Below are positions 8,901 to 16,664 of a DNA stretch of 64,000 nucleotides, one piece after another. Made by a program: the position numbers and the translations under genes. The stretch is from the NCBI RefSeq assembly GCF_900100345.1, contig NZ_FMTT01000028.1, positions 1 through 64,000 on the forward strand, given 5' to 3'. Origin of the DNA: Paenibacillus tianmuensis. Lineage in GTDB: Bacteria; Bacillota; Bacilli; Paenibacillales; NBRC-103111. The notes beneath the pieces are model-generated. The model was given only the letters and a program-made list of their open reading frames with translations. It had not been told where the DNA came from and did no database searches. The first letter of the stretch is position 1, and every line of letters begins with the position of its first letter.

Positions 8901-10685
8901 CCGCTCGGCCGGATAAGCCGGATCGATGGCGACGTACGCGCCTCCAGCCTTTAGAATACCGAGCAGCCCGACGACCGTTTCAAGCGAGCGCTCCATCATC
9001 AAACCGACAGCCGCTTCCTTCCCGACTCCCTGCTTCCGCAAAGCGTGGGCGACCTGATTCGCGCGCCGGTTCAGCTCCCGGTACGTCATGGACTGGCCGC
9101 CGCTCACGACGGCCGGATCGTCCGGCGTAAGCTCGGCCTGTCTCTCGAACAGATGATGAATGCACGAATCGTCCGGGAACGGCTGCGCCGTCTCATTCCA
9201 CCCGTCAATGAGCTGGTGCCGTTCTTCGTCCGACAGCATCGCAAGCTCGTGAAGGGATTGCTGCGGATTGCGCACGATGCTGTGCAGCAGAGCTTCCCAG
9301 TGCCGGCTCATGCGCTCGAACGTCTCCCGGCGGAATAGATCCGGGGAATATTCGAGAAAGCCATCCAGCCCGTCTTCCGTTTCGGTTAAGCCGATGGTGA
9401 CGTCGTACTTGGCCGTCTCCCCGTCGATCATCTCAATATCCGCTTCCAGCTCGGGGAGCGCGAACTTCTCCTCCGGCACGTCCACATACACGAATACCGC
9501 CTGCACCAACGGGTTGCGGCTCGGGTCGATCGGAACCCGCAGCTCGTCCAGCAGCAGACCGACCGGCAGCTCCTGATGCTTGTAGACCTCTCTGGCGGTA
9601 TCGCGCACCTGCCGCAGCAGGTCGATAAAGCTCATTTCTCCCGACATGTGCGAACGCAGCGTACCCATGGTCAGAAAGTACCCCATCACTTTTTCCATCT
9701 CGATCCGGCTGCGGTTGGCGAGCGGGGTGCCGACCAGAATGTCGGCTTGCCCGGTATACCGGTAGAGCAGCGCCTTGAACGCCGCCATCACGATCATGAA
9801 GGCAGAAGCGTTTTCCCGCTTGGCGATCGCCTTCAGTCCGTCCAAAGTCTCCTTCGACGACCGAAGGAAGACGCGCGCTCCCCGGTAAGTTATCGCGGGC
9901 GGCCGGGGGAAGTCCGTATGGATGTCGAGGACATACTCGCAATCCTTCAGCTGCTCCTTCCAGAAGGCAAGCAGCTTCTCACGGGTCTCGCCCTGCAAGT
10001 AATTCCGCTGCCATTCGGCATAATCCGCGTACTGGATCGGCAGCTCCGGGAGCTCGGCCGGAACGCCTGCAAGCGCCGCCTTGTAATGCGCCATCAGCTC
10101 TTCGAAGAAGATCGAGAAAGTGAGCCGGTCGATGACAATGTGATGGATGGTCAAAACGAGCGTCGATTCCGTATCCGACAGCGTAAACAGTTTGAAGCGG
10201 ATCAGCGGCCCTTTTTCCAGATCGAACAATTGCTGGACCTCTTCGCGCATAAGCTGCTGAGCGACGGCTTCCCGCTCCTCCTTGGGAATATCCTGCAGGT
10301 CCACCACGGGGACGCTGACGCGGAGCTCAGGCAGCACGGACTGCACGGGATCGACGCGCCCGAATACGGTCCGCCAAGCCTCGTGGCGCTTGACGATTTC
10401 GTTGATGCCGTACTCCAGCGCCCCATGATGCAGCTTTCCTCTCAAACGGGCGGCCCCGTACACGTTGTACGCGTGCGATTCGGGGTGCATCCGGTGAAAG
10501 AACCAGAGCCGCTCCTGATCGAAGGAAAGCGGGCTCAGGCCCGTATGGTTCCGCCGGGGGATGGCTGCGGCTGCCGGATTCGGGGTTAGCTGCTGCGCGT
10601 TCAAGTTTTGTTGCTTGAGCCGCTTTTCGAACAGCGCCCGCTGCTCCGGCGTCAGCGATTGGATACGATCGGTCAGATTCTTCAT
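5988..10685 (-). CDS. NRPS module C-A-T-E (installs a D-amino acid)
   Basis: A 1565-residue module. Residues 1-35 form a helical lead (LTPEQRALFEKRLKQQ) very like that of the upstream monooxygenase. Condensation domain about 45-480 has HHIVIDR at 181-187, with Arg in place of the usual last Gly of HHxxxDG. Adenylation domain about 510-1000 (YTSGSTGKPKS, YGPTEATI); by-eye code D-T-L-S-G-G-L-I-F-K, unassigned. Carrier Ser1047 sits in MGGDSIKA, the form typical before an epimerase. Epimerisation domain about 1100-1540 shows HHLVMDWVS (1229-1237), EGHGRE, RTVGWFTS and FNYLSQID. The residue added should be D. Its start overlaps the monooxygenase stop as ATGA, so the two are translationally coupled. 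Confidence 0.93.
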   Translation of the reverse strand: MKNLTDRIQSLTPEQRALFEKRLKQQNLNAQQLTPNPAAAAIPRRNHTGLSPLSFDQERLWFFHRMHPESHAYNVYGAARLRGKLHHGALEYGINEIVKRHEAWRTVFGRVDPVQSVLPELRVSVPVVDLQDIPKEEREAVAQQLMREEVQQLFDLEKGPLIRFKLFTLSDTESTLVLTIHHIVIDRLTFSIFFEELMAHYKAALAGVPAELPELPIQYADYAEWQRNYLQGETREKLLAFWKEQLKDCEYVLDIHTDFPRPPAITYRGARVFLRSSKETLDGLKAIAKRENASAFMIVMAAFKALLYRYTGQADILVGTPLANRSRIEMEKVMGYFLTMGTLRSHMSGEMSFIDLLRQVRDTAREVYKHQELPVGLLLDELRVPIDPSRNPLVQAVFVYVDVPEEKFALPELEADIEMIDGETAKYDVTIGLTETEDGLDGFLEYSPDLFRRETFERMSRHWEALLHSIVRNPQQSLHELAMLSDEERHQLIDGWNETAQPFPDDSCIHHLFERQAELTPDDPAVVSGGQSMTYRELNRRANQVAHALRKQGVGKEAAVGLMMERSLETVVGLLGILKAGGAYVAIDPAYPAERIRAMIEDSGIEVVLIQPKLADAGAESVSAVRHKLVLDGSAWQSISEENADNPRIEVDAGDLAYVMYTSGSTGKPKSVAIEHRSVCNAVEAAIGLFGLSRGSRMLQYASTTFDTSVLEIFATLASGAALCLVSPEATAGGEALHRFLEEQRITAMVLTPSVLSTLTPERLPDSLRTVGSGGEACTLDIRAWLSDSRRLLNLYGPTEATIFATAHEFDTDSLSACIGLPVANTQMYILDESLQPVPVGVRGEMYISGACLARGYRNNPELTAERFVDHPFRPGEVMYRTGDYGCRLPDGSVEYLGRRDDQVKLNGIRIEMGEIEAALNGHSAVKEAAVLVRQVASASASGKALCAYYVADRDLDTAELRALLLNRLPAYMIPAHYVRLDAFPLTSSGKLDRKRLPEPAAVGGPAAEFVPPEGELEELMASVWQEVLGAETVGREDSFFHMGGDSIKAIQIASRLYRRGWDLEMKNIFLTPVLKELCLDLKPTDGQVQISQDAVEGPIAETPIVQWFFDRDFASSAHWNSAVMLHSETALDETALKRALEKLAEHHDVLRSVVRGEGGRKQLYNRGPAEQPLIGFEVVAPDGSDSMESAVLAHANRLHESIDLANGPLMKTALFRTPQGDHLLLVAHHLVMDWVSLRIVLEDLEAAYGQALNNGDIVMPPKTHSFQAWAEAVQQYAWSGEVLREADYWAAVESTPCVPVPRDFEAPGNRVKDEAQVMITLPPEETERLLKQAHRAYNTEINDILLTALGLTLKEWMNTNRIVIHLEGHGRESVIKNMNITRTVGWFTSQFPVVLPMEHTDDLGYQIKSIKEHLRQLPNHGIGYGLLKYITPRESVPGLMFTQQPDICFNYLSQIDTDLRNRWFGPSPWPVGRQTSPEAERMASLFITGYVQDRRLHIAMDYNRTHHRHDTIAALLDKLQNRLLDLIRHCGEQTAAEATPSDLGYNRLTLQELDQLHDLVDTIE

Positions 10686-11917
10686 GGGATCAGCTCCTTG
10701 TCATAGGCGAATTTCCGCTGCAAATCGGATAATAATGCCAAGCTTTCCATCACCGTCTCCCGGTCCACGCCAAAATCGATCAGGCAGGCAATCTCCCCAA
10801 CGCCGATATCGCGGAGCGTCTCCACCAGCTTCGCGCACTTGTCCGGCGTTCCGAGCAGGGAGCTTTCGCGGTAGTACTTATCGAAGGCGCGGGACACGAT
10901 CGTCTCGAAGTCCGCGTCGGTCATGCCGTCGTAGTCGGCGAGAATTTGCCTTTGCTGGCTTAAAAATGTCTTGAGATATTCCTTCAGCGGCCGCTCCACC
11001 TTGGCCCGGACTGCTTCGTCGTTCTCCCCGAGGCAGGTATGGAGCATGACCGCGACCTTTTTCGTCTGCGGATCGTAGCCATGCCGGAGCAGCGATTCGC
11101 GGTACCGCTCGATCTTGCCCTCCAGCTCCGCAAAGCCGTTCCCGAGGATGCCGGTCAGGATGCCCGCTCCGATTCCGGCGGCCTGACGGTACGTCTCCTC
11201 GTTCCCGTTCGTGGCGATCCACAGGTTCAGCTCGCTTTGGATCGGCCGGGGCAGCGTCTTGATTCGGTGCACCGTTCCGCTGGCGTCGGTAAAAGGAACC
11301 GCCTCCCCGCTCCATAGTGCCCGAACCTGTTCGACCGACTTGAACAGCTCTTCCTTGCGATGGACATAATAGTCCGGGTCCTGCACCGGCGCGAGGATAA
11401 AATCGGCGGGATGCCAGCCCGTGGCAAAAGCAACCGACACGCGGCCGTCCGACAGGTTGTCCACGACCGACCATTCCTCCACGAACCGGACCGGGTGGTG
11501 CAGCGGGAGCACCACACTTCCCGCCCGCAGCTCGACCCGCTCCGTGACCACCGCCAGCGCCGCGCTGAGCACCGAAGGATTCGGGTAAAGCCCGCCGAAC
11601 TCCTCGAAATGCCGCTCCGGCGTCCACACCGCCTTGAACCCGTGCCGATCCGCAAACGCCGCGCATTCCATCAGCAGCCCGTATTTGTGATGGTCCGTAG
11701 TCGAGCCGTCGCCGGAGAAGAAAAACAGACTGAAATCCATGGCCGCCTCGCTGCGCCTGCGCTTCGGGACAAAAGCCGCTTCCTCCGCACCCTGCCCCTG
11801 TCCGGACTTCGCCCTTGCGGTATCCGGCGCCGCTATCCCTTGCTGCTTGAGACGCCGCTCCAGCAGCGCCCGTTGCTCCGGCGTCAGCGCCGCCAGCCGC
11901 TCGTGAATGCCGCTCAT
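10682..11917 (-). CDS. Free-standing luciferase-like monooxygenase of a natural-product pathway
   Basis: 411 residues. From about residue 60 on it is a bacterial-luciferase-like (FMN-type) TIM barrel: MDFSLFFFSGDG, WTPERHFEEFGGLYPNPS, FATGWHPADFILAP. It belongs to the secondary-metabolism subgroup usually embedded inside NRPS/PKS proteins, where it oxidises carrier-bound intermediates. Here it is a separate protein, but residues 1-27 carry the docking-like helix LTPEQRALLERRLKQQ that also starts the next synthetase. It lies between the PKS (12-base gap) and the C-A-T-E module (4-base overlap), so it probably acts on the ketide intermediate. The exact oxidation cannot be told from sequence. 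Confidence 0.88.
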   Translation of the reverse strand: MSGIHERLAALTPEQRALLERRLKQQGIAAPDTARAKSGQGQGAEEAAFVPKRRRSEAAMDFSLFFFSGDGSTTDHHKYGLLMECAAFADRHGFKAVWTPERHFEEFGGLYPNPSVLSAALAVVTERVELRAGSVVLPLHHPVRFVEEWSVVDNLSDGRVSVAFATGWHPADFILAPVQDPDYYVHRKEELFKSVEQVRALWSGEAVPFTDASGTVHRIKTLPRPIQSELNLWIATNGNEETYRQAAGIGAGILTGILGNGFAELEGKIERYRESLLRHGYDPQTKKVAVMLHTCLGENDEAVRAKVERPLKEYLKTFLSQQRQILADYDGMTDADFETIVSRAFDKYYRESSLLGTPDKCAKLVETLRDIGVGEIACLIDFGVDRETVMESLALLSDLQRKFAYDKELIP

Positions 11918-11929
11918 TTCCTCATCTCC

Positions 11930-14900
11930 TTATCCCTCGCGGCTTAATAGCTGCATCAGCTCGTCCTGCGGCAAATTTTCGATTTCGCTGAGCAAGCGTT
12001 CGATTTCGTCCAGCTCCTCCGGCTTGACCTGCGTCTGCGCAATCGACTCGGCCAGCTCGGCAATCGTCGGCGATTGGAAAATAACATCCATCGGGATGTC
12101 ACCATGAAACGCTTGCCGCAGCCGGGCAACAAGCTGGATCGAAAGCAGCGAATTGCCGCCCAAATCAAAGAAACTCTGCTGTCTGCCGATGCCCGGAATC
12201 CCGAACAGCGTCTCCCAGATCGCCGCAATCTTTTGCTCCGCCTCGGTTTGCGGCGGTTCTTGAGACGATTCGCCATCTAGATAAACCGCATCTGCCCGGC
12301 TATTTCGGCTATCCGAAGCAGCGTGGCCCGCGGCGTTCAGCCATCCGTTGCCCGCCGCATCGTGAATGCTTTGCGTGGACACGACGGCTTGGGACAGGCC
12401 GCTGGCCGCAATGCGCCGGATCGCCTCCAGCCCTTCCGCTCCGATAATTCCGAATACCGCCTGCATTTGGAGCATATGCTCCTTGACGTCCTCCGGGAGC
12501 TCCGTCTGCTTCCGAACCCAGACATCGTCCTGCCACATACCCCAGTTGACGGCGATGGTTCGGCCTCCGGCGGCCGCACGCCACTTGGCGAACGCATCGA
12601 CAAAATGATGGGACGCGCACTGATCCATCAGTCCGACGCCGCCGGTGAACGAGATCGTGCGCGAGAACACGATCATCAGCTCCAGCGGATGGGAGCGAAG
12701 CAGCGATTCCAAGATGAGCAGCCCCAGCGCCTGAGGCGCAACGACCCGTTCGGACCGCTCCCGGTCGCTGAACTGGATCAAGCCTGAGCCGTACGGCTCC
12801 TGGGCGAACAGCACGCCGTGAATCGCCCCGAACCGCCGCTCCGCTTGCCGCACAATGTCCCGCAGCCCGGCTTCATCCGTCAGATCCGCGCTGGCGTAGA
12901 GCAGAGGCGTTCCGTTTTGCTCCAACGCACGGATGCGCTTGATGATCTTGGCTGTATCGTCCGACTCCCCGCTATGCAGCAAGTCATGCTCCCACTCGCG
13001 GGCGTCCGGGAACGACGCATCCCCGATCAGCACGAAAGAAACCTTCGCCGTCCGGGCGATTTCCTCGCACAGCCGCAAGCCAATTTCGCTCGTTGCCCCC
13101 GTCACCAGATACACGCCTCCATCGCGGAAGGCGGCGTCCGCAGGACCGGCTTCCGGCAGCTTGACCGCTTCGTAGAGTTGCGTGAAGCGCTGCATCCCCC
13201 GGTACGCAACGACAAAGTCCTCTCCCCCGTGCTCGATCTCCTGAAGCAACTGCCGGGTCAAGCGCCCGGAGAAAGCCGAAGCGAGATCGGCCAAGCTCAC
13301 GTCGATGGCGCGCGTTCGAATCTGCGCGTACTCTTGTGGAATGACTCGCAGCGCCCCGAGCAAGGTCGCCCGCTCCGGGCTCCGTACCTGCTCGTTGGCG
13401 ACCCATTGCAGGCTGCCGGTCAGCGCGATCAGCTCCGTCGGCTTCGCCGCCGCCTGCATGCCGATTGCTTGGGCCAAATACATCAAGCTGTACAGCCCAA
13501 GCTGCTGCGACCGGGCGTAACGCTGTGCAATGGGGACAGAAACATCCCCCTCCTCCGGTTCGGCGACGTTCCAGAGGTGAACAACGGTATCCGGGAAGCG
13601 CTGCTGTGCCGCCAAAGCATGGAGCAGCTCCTCATAGGACCGGCCTTGTGCAGGATGGACTGTAAAGACATCCTCCTCCACTTGCCGGAATCCGCCGCCT
13701 TCGAGCACGGCGACGACTTCGTGTCCCTCGCTTTTCAAGCCCTCGCTCAAGGCATCGGCCAGCCCATACCGGTCATGGAACAGCAGATACGTCCGCTTGT
13801 GCGGCGTTGCGGCTCCAGAGGCCGGTCGCTGCGGAGGCAGGAACGTTTGTTTCCATACCGGAGCATAAAACCAGTCGGCCATGTCCGCCTGGCGCTCCTG
13901 TCCGACGGCTGCGGCCGCATCGGCAGAAGCGGCGGGGACGGCTCGAATCTTTTTCTCCAAATAATAGCGGTAACGCTCGAAAGGATATGTCGGCAAAGGC
14001 ACGCGCCGGCGCGCTTTCCCTTCATGCCATGCGGCGCAATCGATATCAGCGCCTGCGAACCACAGCTCGCCCAGCGCCTGAAGGACGCTGGCGTACGCGG
14101 ATTTGCCCGCTGCCGCCGGGGGCAGCGCGTTGACGGCCAACGCCCCGGATGTCGCGCTCCGGGCGGTTTGCTGCCGGACCAGCGAGGTCAAAGACTGCCC
14201 CGGGCCAATCTCCAGAAAGGCTGCTCGCCCTGATTCCGACAGCAGGCGAATTCCGTCTGCGAAGCGGACGGTGTCCCGCAAATGCCGGACCCAATACATC
14301 GGGTCCGTCGCTTGCCCGGCCGTAATCCACGTCCCGGTCACATTCGAGACGTACGGAAGCTGCGGCGCGTGCAGCGCGATCCCCCGCATGACCCCGGCGA
14401 ACCGTTCGAGCATCGGCTCCATCATCGCCGAATGGTAAGCGTGCGAGGTCACCAAACGTTTCGATACGGCGTTCTTGTGGCCGAGCGCCTGCTCCAGCTG
14501 TTCGATCGCCGCGAAGGGTCCCGATACCACGCAGGACGTCGGGCCGTTCACGGCGGCTACGGACAGCTCCGGGCACGTGGCGGCCAGCAGCTCCCGCACT
14601 TCCACCTCGGACAGCGCGATTGCCAGCATTGCCCCGCGATCCATCTCCTGCATCAGACTTCCGCGCGCGGCAACGGCGGTCAGCGCATCGTCTACGGCCA
14701 TGACTCCCGCCAAGCAAGCGGCCACATACTCGCCGATGCTGTGGCCAATCATCGCCTGCGGACGAACGCCCCAAGCCTCCAACTGCTTGGCCAAAGCATA
14801 TTCGAGGACGAACAGCGCAGGCTGCGTCAGAGCGGTTTGGCGAAGCCGGGACGCCGCTTCCTCCGCTTGGGATGGCGGCGGATACAGCGCATTCCGCAGA

Positions 14901-16657
14901 TCAAGGCCGAGAAGCGGTTGCAGCCGTTCGGCGCACCAGTCCACCTGCTCGCGATACACGGGCGCGGATTCGTACAGCTCGGCGCCCATATAGATGTGCT
15001 GCGCCCCTTGTCCGGTAAACATAAAGGTCACGCCCAGCGGCGGTACGTCGCCGCCCGCGAGCTCTTGAGCGCCCTGACCGGACGGCGGCAGGTCCGCAAG
15101 CTTCGCTTTTAATCCGTCCGCCACCGTCCCGAAATCACGGCCGACCACCGCGAGCCGCCGGGCGAACGTTTCTCTGCCTGCGGCAAGCGTATACGCCACG
15201 TCGGATAAGGGAACGTCCCGGTTCGCTTGCAAATAGCCGATCAACCGCTCCGTCTTCCGGCGCAAGGCCGTGGCCGTTTTGGCAGACAAGACGAGGACGT
15301 TCCAATCGGCGGCCCCCGTGTCCGTCTCCGGCTCCACATTGGCGAACGCGGCCCCCGCCTCCGGATACCGTACTTCCGTCAAAGGCGCTTCCTCCAGCAC
15401 GACGTGCGCATTCGTGCCGCCCATGCCGAACGAGCTTACCCCGGCCCGGCGGGGACACCCGTCCGTGTTCCATTCCCTGAGCCGGTCGTTCACATAGAAA
15501 GGACTGCTCGCAAAATCGATTTTCGGATTCGGCTCCGTATAGTGCAGACTCGGCGGCAGCATTTTATTTTGCAGGCACAGCACCGTTTTGATCAGTCCGG
15601 CAATCCCGGCGGCGCCGTCGAGATGGCCGATGTTCGTTTTGACCGATCCGATGGCGCAGTATTGCTTTCGGCTCGTAGCCTCGCGGTACGCCTCCGTTAA
15701 GGCGGCCACTTCGACGGGATCGCCCAGCGCAGTGCCCGTCCCGTGAGCCTCAATATAAGTCATCGTCGCTGGGTCGATCTCCGAGACGGCCAGCGCTTCC
15801 TTGACGACCTCGGCTTGCCGTGTCACGCTGGGGGCGGTATACCCGACCTTCTGCGCCCCGTCGTTATTGACCGCCGAACCGCGGATCACGGCCAGAATCG
15901 TATCCCCGTCCAACACAGCTTCATCCAGCCGCTTCAGCAAGACGGCCCCGGCCCCGTTCCCGACCGCCGTGCCTTGGGACTTGGCGTCGAACGCGCGGCA
16001 GCGCCCGTCCGGCGACAGTATGCCCCCTTCCTGATAGTCGAAGCCTGCCGTTTGGTCCGCTTTGACCGACACGCCGCCCGCGATCGCCATATCGCATTCG
16101 TACGTGAGCAGCGCCTGACACGCCATGTGGACAGCCACCAAGGAGCTGGAGCAGGCCGTTTGCACCGCGACGCTCGGGCCGCTCAGGTTCAACTTGTACG
16201 AGACGCGGGTAGCGAGAAAGTCCGGGTAATTGCCGATGCCGATCTGGAACGGTCCGAACGATTCCACTAGCTCGTCATGGCTCAGCACATGCTGGAGATA
16301 ATCCGACTGCCCGCTGCCCGCGTACACCCCGACCCGCTCGGTGCACCTCGTCGGAGGATATCCCGCCGACTCCAAGGCTTCGTAAGCGCATTCCAGAAAC
16401 AACCGATGCTGCGGGTCCGTCATCTCCGCTTCCCGCGGCGTCATCCCGAAGAAGGCGGCGTCGAAGTCGGCCGCTTCCTCCAAAATCCCCGCGGCATGGA
16501 CCCGGTTCTTCTCCGGCTCCTTGAAGGAGGTAATCGATTCCTGCCCGTTTCGCAGATTGGCCCAAAATTGCTCCAAATCGCCCGCCCCCGGAAAGCGTCC
16601 CGCCATCCCGATAATCGCAATTCCCCGCAGTTCTCCGTCTCTCGCAATCGCTTCCAT
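11930..16657 (-). CDS. Type I PKS module KS-AT-(inactive KR)-ACP
   Basis: 1575 residues. KS about 10-425 is complete: Cys169 in TACSSS, His305 in EAHGTGT, His345 in TNIGH. AT about 545-830 has Ser640 in GHSIGE and HAYH at 739-742, which by family rule points to malonyl-CoA. A KR-type region follows (about 920-1400), but its NADPH loop reads TGATSEIG. The positions of the catalytic Ser and Tyr are Arg1333 and Gln1346, and the usual Asn is His1350, so reduction is unlikely. Carrier Ser1503 lies in LGGNSLLS. The tail (LDEIERLLSEIENLPQDE) is a typical C-terminal docking helix. Its ribosome site AGGAGGT is made by the last Arg-Arg-stop codons of the upstream gene. It should add one C2 unit, leaving a beta-ketone. 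Confidence 0.93.
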   Translation of the reverse strand: MEAIARDGELRGIAIIGMAGRFPGAGDLEQFWANLRNGQESITSFKEPEKNRVHAAGILEEAADFDAAFFGMTPREAEMTDPQHRLFLECAYEALESAGYPPTRCTERVGVYAGSGQSDYLQHVLSHDELVESFGPFQIGIGNYPDFLATRVSYKLNLSGPSVAVQTACSSSLVAVHMACQALLTYECDMAIAGGVSVKADQTAGFDYQEGGILSPDGRCRAFDAKSQGTAVGNGAGAVLLKRLDEAVLDGDTILAVIRGSAVNNDGAQKVGYTAPSVTRQAEVVKEALAVSEIDPATMTYIEAHGTGTALGDPVEVAALTEAYREATSRKQYCAIGSVKTNIGHLDGAAGIAGLIKTVLCLQNKMLPPSLHYTEPNPKIDFASSPFYVNDRLREWNTDGCPRRAGVSSFGMGGTNAHVVLEEAPLTEVRYPEAGAAFANVEPETDTGAADWNVLVLSAKTATALRRKTERLIGYLQANRDVPLSDVAYTLAAGRETFARRLAVVGRDFGTVADGLKAKLADLPPSGQGAQELAGGDVPPLGVTFMFTGQGAQHIYMGAELYESAPVYREQVDWCAERLQPLLGLDLRNALYPPPSQAEEAASRLRQTALTQPALFVLEYALAKQLEAWGVRPQAMIGHSIGEYVAACLAGVMAVDDALTAVAARGSLMQEMDRGAMLAIALSEVEVRELLAATCPELSVAAVNGPTSCVVSGPFAAIEQLEQALGHKNAVSKRLVTSHAYHSAMMEPMLERFAGVMRGIALHAPQLPYVSNVTGTWITAGQATDPMYWVRHLRDTVRFADGIRLLSESGRAAFLEIGPGQSLTSLVRQQTARSATSGALAVNALPPAAAGKSAYASVLQALGELWFAGADIDCAAWHEGKARRRVPLPTYPFERYRYYLEKKIRAVPAASADAAAAVGQERQADMADWFYAPVWKQTFLPPQRPASGAATPHKRTYLLFHDRYGLADALSEGLKSEGHEVVAVLEGGGFRQVEEDVFTVHPAQGRSYEELLHALAAQQRFPDTVVHLWNVAEPEEGDVSVPIAQRYARSQQLGLYSLMYLAQAIGMQAAAKPTELIALTGSLQWVANEQVRSPERATLLGALRVIPQEYAQIRTRAIDVSLADLASAFSGRLTRQLLQEIEHGGEDFVVAYRGMQRFTQLYEAVKLPEAGPADAAFRDGGVYLVTGATSEIGLRLCEEIARTAKVSFVLIGDASFPDAREWEHDLLHSGESDDTAKIIKRIRALEQNGTPLLYASADLTDEAGLRDIVRQAERRFGAIHGVLFAQEPYGSGLIQFSDRERSERVVAPQALGLLILESLLRSHPLELMIVFSRTISFTGGVGLMDQCASHHFVDAFAKWRAAAGGRTIAVNWGMWQDDVWVRKQTELPEDVKEHMLQMQAVFGIIGAEGLEAIRRIAASGLSQAVVSTQSIHDAAGNGWLNAAGHAASDSRNSRADAVYLDGESSQEPPQTEAEQKIAAIWETLFGIPGIGRQQSFFDLGGNSLLSIQLVARLRQAFHGDIPMDVIFQSPTIAELAESIAQTQVKPEELDEIERLLSEIENLPQDELMQLLSREG

Positions 16658-16664
16658 AAGCTCT

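Noticed and set aside
12420-13120. PKS ketoreductase taken as active
   Set aside because: Catalytic Ser and Tyr positions are Arg and Gln by alignment of spacing; an active KR is not supported.
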